From an uncultured Verrucomicrobia subdivision 3 bacterium (GTDB lineage Bacteria; Verrucomicrobiota; Verrucomicrobiia; Limisphaerales; UBA11358), in NCBI GenBank assembly GCA_903861445.1, contig CAIOUK010000049.1, positions 1 through 6,345 of the forward strand: a stretch of DNA of 6,345 nt. Direction: 5' to 3'. A program made the position numbers and the translations under genes. The notes beneath the pieces are model-generated. The model searched no databases, was not told the origin of the DNA, and worked only from the letters and a program-made list of their open reading frames with translations. Below, one piece after another: positions 1-4,463 of the stretch (within the stretch, counting starts at the first letter, position 1; each line of letters begins with the position of its first letter).

Positions 1-254
1 AATGAACATCCGCACACGCGGCGTTCAGGCAGGATGGAGCATACGCAAAACGCCCCCGAAGGCAAGGCCAAACCGTTGTCTTTTCCAGTGCAGGCTCGGG
101 AATCATTTCAATGTTCGACATTCACTTCCGTCCAGAATAGGATTTTTTCACAACCCAGATAGGCCACAAATAACCTAAACCAATTGGGCCGACCTAGATG
201 TTAGGTTTCGTGGCGATGCTGTGAGTTGTTCGTGATATTTTCATAGATTTAGAT
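1..254. other. Left flank without a recognisable gene
   Basis: I see no supported gene here. Plus-strand frame 1 is open from the window edge to a TAG at 160-162, but the roughly 53 encoded residues are low in hydrophobic content and match nothing I recognise. It could be the tail of a gene cut by the edge or chance. From about 120 onward the DNA turns A+T-rich, like the gene that follows. A 7-bp inverted match (172-178 with 201-207) is too short and too widely spaced to call a regulatory site. A promoter for the gene at 255 must lie here if that gene is expressed, but no convincing -35/-10 pair stands out. Confidence 0.4.
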
Positions 255-713
255 ATGGCTGACGCATCTTTAGTGTGGAAGGCTGAGTGGTTGAAAATCA
301 TTCGTGATATGCCAGCGGGCGCGGCATTCATGGAGAATACGAACACAAAGCAGGATTTGATTTGGATTCAGGATTTGGAGCGAGACGGCTATATCTCGGC
401 GCGGTTTCGCATGGGTTATTCCAAAGACTCCGTTGGTAGTTTTGTCAATTCTCACGTTCCAAATGCGATTTATGATGTTCACATTCTGGATAAAGGCAGA
501 CAGTTGATTATGGAGTTTGAAAATCCAAAGCCGAAGGTTGAGCCGGTTGTTGAGGTTGAGCATACGTTATTGAGCTATTGGCGATTGGCAGATTGGGAGG
601 AGCGGTTAGGCATGGTCTTGTTTTTGGGTTCGGTTTTTACGGTTGGGTATTTGTGCGCCAGCAACCAGATAGTTAGTCGCTTTATTGCTCTTATCAGGGA
701 TATGAAGCCTTGA
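255..713 (+). CDS. Hypothetical protein with C-terminal membrane segment
   Basis: I do not recognise this 152-residue protein. Residues 1-90 look soluble and mixed alpha/beta. The stretch LIWIQDLERDGYISARF (about 35-51), followed by VHILDKGRQLIMEF (75-88), has the spacing of a winged-helix helix-then-wing pattern, with a 'xxLxxDGYI ... ITxKGRxxL' feel, but that is only a resemblance. A proline- and acid-rich linker (91-102) leads to one strongly hydrophobic segment at about 118-136 and a short basic tail, so it is probably membrane-anchored by its C-terminus. ATG at 255 is the first start after an in-frame TGA at 222-224; no Shine-Dalgarno is visible. The gene is convergent with the cco operon and its DNA is much poorer in G+C, which suggests separate origin and no functional link to the oxidase. 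It could also be spurious, although the long open frame and orderly protein argue otherwise. Confidence 0.6.
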   Translation: MADASLVWKAEWLKIIRDMPAGAAFMENTNTKQDLIWIQDLERDGYISARFRMGYSKDSVGSFVNSHVPNAIYDVHILDKGRQLIMEFENPKPKVEPVVEVEHTLLSYWRLADWEERLGMVLFLGSVFTVGYLCASNQIVSRFIALIRDMKP

Positions 714-774
714 GAGACTAGATAGCTGATGACTATTGCATTTATGAATAGAGCCATGAACACGACACCTAATA

Positions 775-799
775 CGGAGATAGACTGCAAACTTCTCCG
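775..799. terminator. Weak hairpin between convergent genes (possible terminator)
   Basis: CGGAGA at 775-780 is the exact reverse complement of TCTCCG at 794-799, giving a 6-bp stem with a 13-base loop. It lies in the 115-base gap between the plus-strand gene ending at 713 and the minus-strand operon ending at 829, where a terminator is expected for both. No T-run follows on either strand, so it is not a standard intrinsic terminator. The rest of 714-828 shows nothing else. Confidence 0.2.
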
Positions 800-828
800 A
801 TAAGCTGTTCACACCACCCGCCGAGCCG

Positions 829-1518
829 TCAATGCGCGCAGCAATTGGCCGGCACGCACGCCACCAGCGCCGGACTCACATACGGAATCCCCAGCGCCAG
901 ACCGCGCAGAATCAACAGCAACGCCAGCACACAAACGCCGGCCGGAATCGCGCCGCGCAATTTTTGCCGCCAGGCAACCGGAAACAGTTTTCCCGAAAGG
1001 CTGATGGCCAGCAGCATCGGCAACGTGCCCAAGCCGAACAGCAGCATGAAAACCACGGCACCTTCCAGCGACCCGCGCGCCACCGCGCCCGCCAGCGCCA
1101 CATAGACCAGCCCGCACGGCAGCAGGCCGTTTAACATTCCCAGCAAGCCGAGCGAGCGGAAATTGCGCCGCTGCAATTGCGCCGACATGGCGGTTTTTAA
1201 TTTCCCCACCAGCCGCACCACCGGCGCCGACACCGCCACTTTTTTGGAAATAAAAAATCCAATCAGAATCACCACGCCGAGCGCGATGGACAGCCAGCGT
1301 TGACAGCCCGCGATAAAAAACGATTTGCCGACAAGTCCGGCCACAACGCCAAGCAAGGCATAGGTCGTCACGCGACCGAACTGATAAATGAGCCGTCCGG
1401 TGATGAAGCGCCCGGCACCGTCGGCCCGCCCCGGCAGCGCGAGCATCAGCGGCCCGCACATGGCCGCGCAGTGCAGACTGCCGAGTAATCCCAGAAAAAT
1501 GGCCAGCGTAAAATCCAT
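829..1518 (-). CDS. TauE/SafE-like (DsbD_2 type) membrane protein of cbb3 cluster
   Basis: A 229-residue integral inner-membrane protein with about six hydrophobic segments (roughly 3-28, 48-66, 73-91, 121-146, 152-174, 191-212). Two half-repeat signatures identify the family: GSLHCAAMCGPL at 13-24 (C17, C21) near the start, and NGLLPCGLVY at 130-139 (C135) in the middle. These mark the DsbD_2 group (COG2836, labelled 'sulfite exporter TauE/SafE'). In many bacteria this family sits next to cco or copper genes. A role in metal handling or cytochrome c oxidase maturation is therefore more likely than sulfite export, but this is inferred from context. The C-terminus is Cys/His-rich: C221, C226, C227, H229 ending in CCAH. 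ATG at 1518 is chosen because the membrane core starts directly there and it lies one base after the ccoH stop. The frame is open 58 codons further upstream but only as the shadow of ccoH. Confidence 0.85.
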   Translation of the reverse strand: MDFTLAIFLGLLGSLHCAAMCGPLMLALPGRADGAGRFITGRLIYQFGRVTTYALLGVVAGLVGKSFFIAGCQRWLSIALGVVILIGFFISKKVAVSAPVVRLVGKLKTAMSAQLQRRNFRSLGLLGMLNGLLPCGLVYVALAGAVARGSLEGAVVFMLLFGLGTLPMLLAISLSGKLFPVAWRQKLRGAIPAGVCVLALLLILRGLALGIPYVSPALVACVPANCCAH

Positions 1519-1519
1519 G

Positions 1520-1978
1520 TCAGCGCTTCGCGACGGTGATTTTTTCCTCAATGAAATAATTTTTGTCATCCGCCGTCCACTGCACACGCACCCGCCACGG
1601 GCCGGCGGCGAAGGGCGCGAGTTCCACGGTCTGCGTGCCATCCGCTTTCGGTTCCAGCAAAGATTCTCGATCCAGCTTCGGCGCATCTGCACGATAAAAA
1701 GTCACCTTGCCGGAAAATTTTTGCGCCAGTTGCGCGACCGGCACCCGAATGATGACTTTGGCCACAGCGGCCTCATATTGAATCGTCGCGCCGACCGCTC
1801 TGGCCCGCGCCGCATCGTCAATCTGCGTCTGGAATTTTAATTCCTGCTCGTAGTAATTGTCGCTGACCAGATGATCGCGGTGCGTGGCGGCGATGATGAC
1901 GACGCTCGCCATGCCGATAAAAAACACCACGAAAGTGAGGATGATGCCGAGCGGCCAGAAGTTTTTTTGGGTTTTCAT
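1520..1978 (-). CDS. ccoH: CcoH/FixH, cbb3 oxidase assembly protein
   Basis: A 152-residue FixH-family protein, needed in other bacteria for assembly or stability of cbb3 oxidase. One N-terminal membrane helix spans about residues 10-31, starting just after FWP. It is followed by the family's hallmark LVSDNYYE (37-44), after which the chain is periplasmic and predicted beta-rich, ending in a VRVQW...YFIEEKI stretch. Length is normal for the family. ATG at 1978 is two bases after the ccoG stop (TGA-TT-ATG), so translation is probably coupled to ccoG. A TTG at 1984, overlapping that stop, would add two residues and is less likely. The next gene starts one base after this stop, so ccoG-ccoH-TauE form one tight block. 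Confidence 0.92.
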   Translation of the reverse strand: MKTQKNFWPLGIILTFVVFFIGMASVVIIAATHRDHLVSDNYYEQELKFQTQIDDAARARAVGATIQYEAAVAKVIIRVPVAQLAQKFSGKVTFYRADAPKLDRESLLEPKADGTQTVELAPFAAGPWRVRVQWTADDKNYFIEEKITVAKR

Positions 1979-1980
1979 AA

Positions 1981-3525
1981 TCAAAGGCGCGGACCGATGA
2001 AGGCGGTTTTGAGGGTCTGCAATTTTTTGCCGTCAACATAAACGCCGATCACCAGCGGCGTGGTGCCGGATTTCAGCGCCGCCGGTTCCAATTCGATCAG
2101 CACGGAATTCTCCAGCAATTTTTGGGCGGGAACCAAGAGTTTTCCGCCCATGACCTGCAGCGTCCCGGCGGGATTTTCCAAACGCAGTTCCACCGGTAAA
2201 TCGCGCGCGGTTTTATTGACCACGCGCACCGTATAAAGATTGCTGTAATGGCCGTCGGGCATTTGCTGAAACATTGAGCCGGGCGCACGCAGCACGGTGG
2301 CCTCGGCGTCCGCACGGGTGAACAGCATCAGCCCCAGCACTGCCGCCAGCACAAACAGCACCACGGAATACGCGACGAGGCGCGGCGTGACGCGCAGGCG
2401 TTCGCCGCGCTCGATGCCGTTCAGCGAGGCGTAACGGATCAGCCCGAGCGGATTGCCCACCTTCGTCATCACGGCGTCGCAGGCGTCCATACAGGCGGTG
2501 CAATGGATGCATTCCATCTGCGTGCCATTGCGGATATCAATGCCGGTGGGACAGACCGTGACGCAGTTATTGCACGCCACGCAATCGCCCAAACCGGCAT
2601 AGCGGCGTTCGCCGAATTTCTGTTCCCGGCGGAGCGGACCGCGTTTTTCACCGCGCTTGTAATCATAGGCAACGACAATGGAATTTTCATCGAGCAACAG
2701 TGATTGCAGCCGGCCATAGGGACAAATGAACGTGCAAGCTTGCTCGCGAAAGCGCGCGAATATGCCATAAAACAAAAGCGAAAATGCGATCATGAACGTC
2801 AGCCCGGTGACGTGCTGCGCGGGCGGGTCGGTGACGATTTGGTTAAGCGACTGCCAGCCGATGAGGTAGCTCAACAGGACATTGCCAATGAGAAAAGAGA
2901 GCGCAAAAAAAATGCCGTGCTTGGAAATTTTCTGAAAAAGTTTTTTGGCGTTCCACGGCGCGTGGTTCAGCTCACGCTGCTCGTGTGCGTCGCCTTCGAT
3001 AAGGTATTCGATTTTGCGGAAGACCATTTCCATCATCACCGTCTGCGGACAGGCCCAGCCGCACCAGAGCCGCCCAAACGCTGTCGTGAAAACGAGGATG
3101 CTCACGGCAAAAATCAGCACCGCCACGGCAAAAAGAATCATGTCCTGCGGCCAGAAAATTTGTCCCAGCACGACGAACTTGCGCTCGACAATGTTCAGCA
3201 GCAGCAGCGGATTGCCGTGGATGGTGATGAACGGCCCGGCAAACATGACGAGCAACAGAAGCCAGCTAAACCATGTCCGCAGTCGGAAAAACTCTCCACT
3301 GACCTTGCGCGGATAAATCCACTGGCGGCGACCATCGCGATCAGCGGTGGCGAGGTGATCGCGAAAATCCGACCAGTTCACCGGCTGCACAGCGGATTTG
3401 TCGTCTGCTGCCCCATTTTTGCCGGGCGATTTTAGGTCGGTATTCAAAATAAAAAATGGTTTTACGAAACCCTCGCCCCGGCCCTCTCCCTTTCCGAAAG
3501 GGCGAGGGAGAAACGTTCCCCGCAT
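1981..3525 (-). CDS. ccoG: CcoG/FixG/RdxA polyferredoxin, cbb3 copper-handling factor
   Basis: A membrane-bound iron-sulfur protein that in Rhodobacter is reported to reduce Cu(II) to Cu(I) for the CuB site of cbb3 oxidase. Numbered from the ATG at 3525, hydrophobic segments lie at about 84-102, 127-148, 203-224, 240-258 and 381-402. CGWACP (C155, C159) and CTFICP (C264, C268) are the family's paired membrane-edge cysteine motifs. Two 4Fe-4S ferredoxin motifs follow: CVACNNCVTVCP (C315, C318, C321, C325) and CIHCTACMDAC (C339, C342, C345, C349). Residues from about 405 to 514 form the usual C-terminal Ig-like FixG domain. The start is uncertain. ATG at 3525 is the only in-frame ATG before the conserved core, but residues about 6-19 are encoded by a palindromic repeat. 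TTG at 3447 (488 residues) or GTG at 3390 (469 residues) would avoid it. No start has a clear Shine-Dalgarno. Confidence 0.95.
   Translation of the reverse strand: MRGTFLPRPFGKGEGRGEGFVKPFFILNTDLKSPGKNGAADDKSAVQPVNWSDFRDHLATADRDGRRQWIYPRKVSGEFFRLRTWFSWLLLLVMFAGPFITIHGNPLLLLNIVERKFVVLGQIFWPQDMILFAVAVLIFAVSILVFTTAFGRLWCGWACPQTVMMEMVFRKIEYLIEGDAHEQRELNHAPWNAKKLFQKISKHGIFFALSFLIGNVLLSYLIGWQSLNQIVTDPPAQHVTGLTFMIAFSLLFYGIFARFREQACTFICPYGRLQSLLLDENSIVVAYDYKRGEKRGPLRREQKFGERRYAGLGDCVACNNCVTVCPTGIDIRNGTQMECIHCTACMDACDAVMTKVGNPLGLIRYASLNGIERGERLRVTPRLVAYSVVLFVLAAVLGLMLFTRADAEATVLRAPGSMFQQMPDGHYSNLYTVRVVNKTARDLPVELRLENPAGTLQVMGGKLLVPAQKLLENSVLIELEPAALKSGTTPLVIGVYVDGKKLQTLKTAFIGPRL
3470..3508 (-). repeat. 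CT-rich palindromic intergenic repeat, copy 1
   Basis: A short REP-like element. 3482-3508 is a palindrome with 13-base arms (3482-3494 and 3496-3508) and one mismatch, centred on TTTCCGAAA. The preceding CCCTCGCCCC (3470-3479) completes a unit that is repeated in inverted orientation at 3592-3628; the first 20 bases of the two units agree at 17 positions. Elements of this look, translating as 'SPLPxGEG'-type peptides, are common between genes in several bacterial groups. It overlaps the 5' end of the longest ccoG reading frame, which is the main reason to doubt that frame's ATG. In the transcript it would form a strong hairpin upstream of the ccoG core. Confidence 0.75.
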
Positions 3526-3591
3526 TTTTGCAAACCGGGTGCGGAAGCTGGTTCAAAGACTTCGCAAAATAGAAAATTGCCAGCGGCTGTT

Positions 3592-3628
3592 CCCTCTCCC
3601 GTCGGACGGGAGAGGGTCAGGGTGAGGG
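3592..3628 (+). repeat. CT-rich palindromic intergenic repeat, copy 2 (inverted)
   Basis: The second unit of the repeat at 3470-3508, in opposite orientation. It has a perfect 12-bp palindrome: CCCTCTCCCGTC (3592-3603) against 3605-3616, followed by TCAGGGTGAGGG. The centre differs from copy 1 (GTCGGAC instead of TTTCCGAAA) while the arms are conserved with compensating changes, the signature of selection or mobilisation as a hairpin. It begins 21 bases downstream of the ccoP stop, where an RNA hairpin could protect the 3' end of the ccoNOQP message or partly terminate it. No T-run follows on the minus strand, so full termination is doubtful. Confidence 0.75.
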
Positions 3629-3648
3629 CAATTTCAGTTTTCATTTAC

Positions 3649-4242
3649 TCACTCAAACGCGCTTGGCCCGGCAGGTTTCGCGGGCGCTTGATTTTCCGGC
3701 GGCTTGCCGGGCGTAGCGAGTTTCGCGCCGCGCAACGTGTAAATGTAGCTGGCCACGGCCTGGATTTCATTTGGTTTCAAAACCGTTTTCCAGATGATCA
3801 TGCCTTTGGCCGGCACGCCGTCCCAGATGACTTTCACGCTGTCGGCATAGGTGCTGCCGTGGATCCAGTAATCATCCGTAAGGTTCGGGCCGACGAGTCC
3901 GCCGCCGTCCGCGCGATGGCACGGCGCGCAGAATTTATCATAGACCTGTTTGCCGGTTTCCAACACGGCGGCATCCTTGGACGGTTGCAGGGTGGCGATG
4001 GTGGATTCAAAATTGCCCATCGCAGCCGCCTTGATCTGTTCGCCGGCCTTCATTTCCTTCGTGTATTCGGCGATTTGCAGATCGCCGGTGCGCGTGACGT
4101 GGTAATAGACCAGATACACCGCCGAAAAAATGATGGTGATGTAAAACAGCCAAACCCACCAGCGCGGGAGCTGGTTGTCCAGTTCTTGAATGCCGTCGTA
4201 GTCGTGGTCGAGCAGCAAAGGCTCTTTGGGATCGTTGCTCAT
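3649..4242 (-). CDS. ccoP: CcoP, short one-haem cytochrome c subunit of cbb3 oxidase
   Basis: A membrane-anchored c-type cytochrome that passes electrons to the oxidase core. The N-terminus carries the CcoP/FixP signature DGIQELDNQLPRWW (16-29) leading into a single membrane helix at about 30-48. After a linker of about 45 residues there is one cytochrome c domain (about 90-172): CAPCH at 105-109 binds haem c, GPNLTD at 118-123 is the usual loop, and M148 in the KGMIIW segment is the likely axial methionine. The tail (about 175-197) is Pro/Ala-rich. At 197 residues it is about 100 shorter than the classical CcoP, which has two CxxCH domains, so one haem domain is absent. The C-terminus looks natural rather than broken. 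ATG at 4242 follows the ccoQ stop by six bases; no clear Shine-Dalgarno, so coupling to ccoQ is likely. Confidence 0.94.
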   Translation of the reverse strand: MSNDPKEPLLLDHDYDGIQELDNQLPRWWVWLFYITIIFSAVYLVYYHVTRTGDLQIAEYTKEMKAGEQIKAAAMGNFESTIATLQPSKDAAVLETGKQVYDKFCAPCHRADGGGLVGPNLTDDYWIHGSTYADSVKVIWDGVPAKGMIIWKTVLKPNEIQAVASYIYTLRGAKLATPGKPPENQAPAKPAGPSAFE

Positions 4243-4248
4243 AATTTT

Positions 4249-4452
4249 TCAGGGTTGAATTTTGTGGTTGGAGTTTTTCTCGCTGCCGTCCAGCGGCAGT
4301 TCCGCCATATGGTTCAAATGATTTTTCTTCAGCGCCAATGCCCAGACCAGGACGCCGAGAAAAAATCCGAAGAACAGAATGAACGAAAACAGCCCGTAGG
4401 CATTGACGTTTTGCGCTTCCCGCAGAATGGAATGAACGAGGTTGGAGATCAT
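4249..4452 (-). CDS. ccoQ: CcoQ/FixQ small membrane subunit of cbb3 oxidase
   Basis: A 67-residue protein with one hydrophobic helix at about 19-41 (rich in Phe, Leu, Gly) followed by a charged, cytoplasmic-looking tail starting KKNHLNHM. Size, topology and position between the N/O and P genes fit the CcoQ/FixQ family, which stabilises the assembled oxidase. The sequence alone is weakly conserved, so the call rests mainly on position and shape. It starts 11 bases after the ccoNO stop behind a good ribosome binding site and ends six bases before ccoP. Confidence 0.85.
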   Translation of the reverse strand: MISNLVHSILREAQNVNAYGLFSFILFFGFFLGVLVWALALKKNHLNHMAELPLDGSEKNSNHKIQP

Positions 4453-4457
4453 ATTTT

Positions 4458-4463
4458 TCCTTT
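4458..4463 (-). promoter_or_regulatory. Ribosome binding site of ccoQ
   Basis: On the minus strand AAAGGA lies directly after the ccoNO TAA and five bases before the ccoQ ATG at 4452. It is the only clear Shine-Dalgarno-like site I find in the operon, and it confirms the ccoQ start. The other genes show none and rely on close spacing or other means. Confidence 0.65.

Noticed and set aside
172..207. AACCTAA/TTAGGTT inverted match as an operator.
   Set aside because: A 7-bp match with a 22-base gap is expected by chance in A+T-rich DNA and has no second copy.
575..790. Minus-strand frame of 71 codons with a hydrophobic N-terminus, overlapping the end of the gene at 255-713.
   Set aside because: It is mostly antisense to a longer, better-formed gene, has a charged low-complexity tail and no Shine-Dalgarno. 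The hydrophobic start is a plausible by-product of T-rich DNA.
1519..1692. Upstream extension of the TauE-like gene by 58 codons.
   Set aside because: The added residues are basic and disordered, lie wholly inside ccoH, and would put a long tail before a family that begins directly with its first membrane helix.
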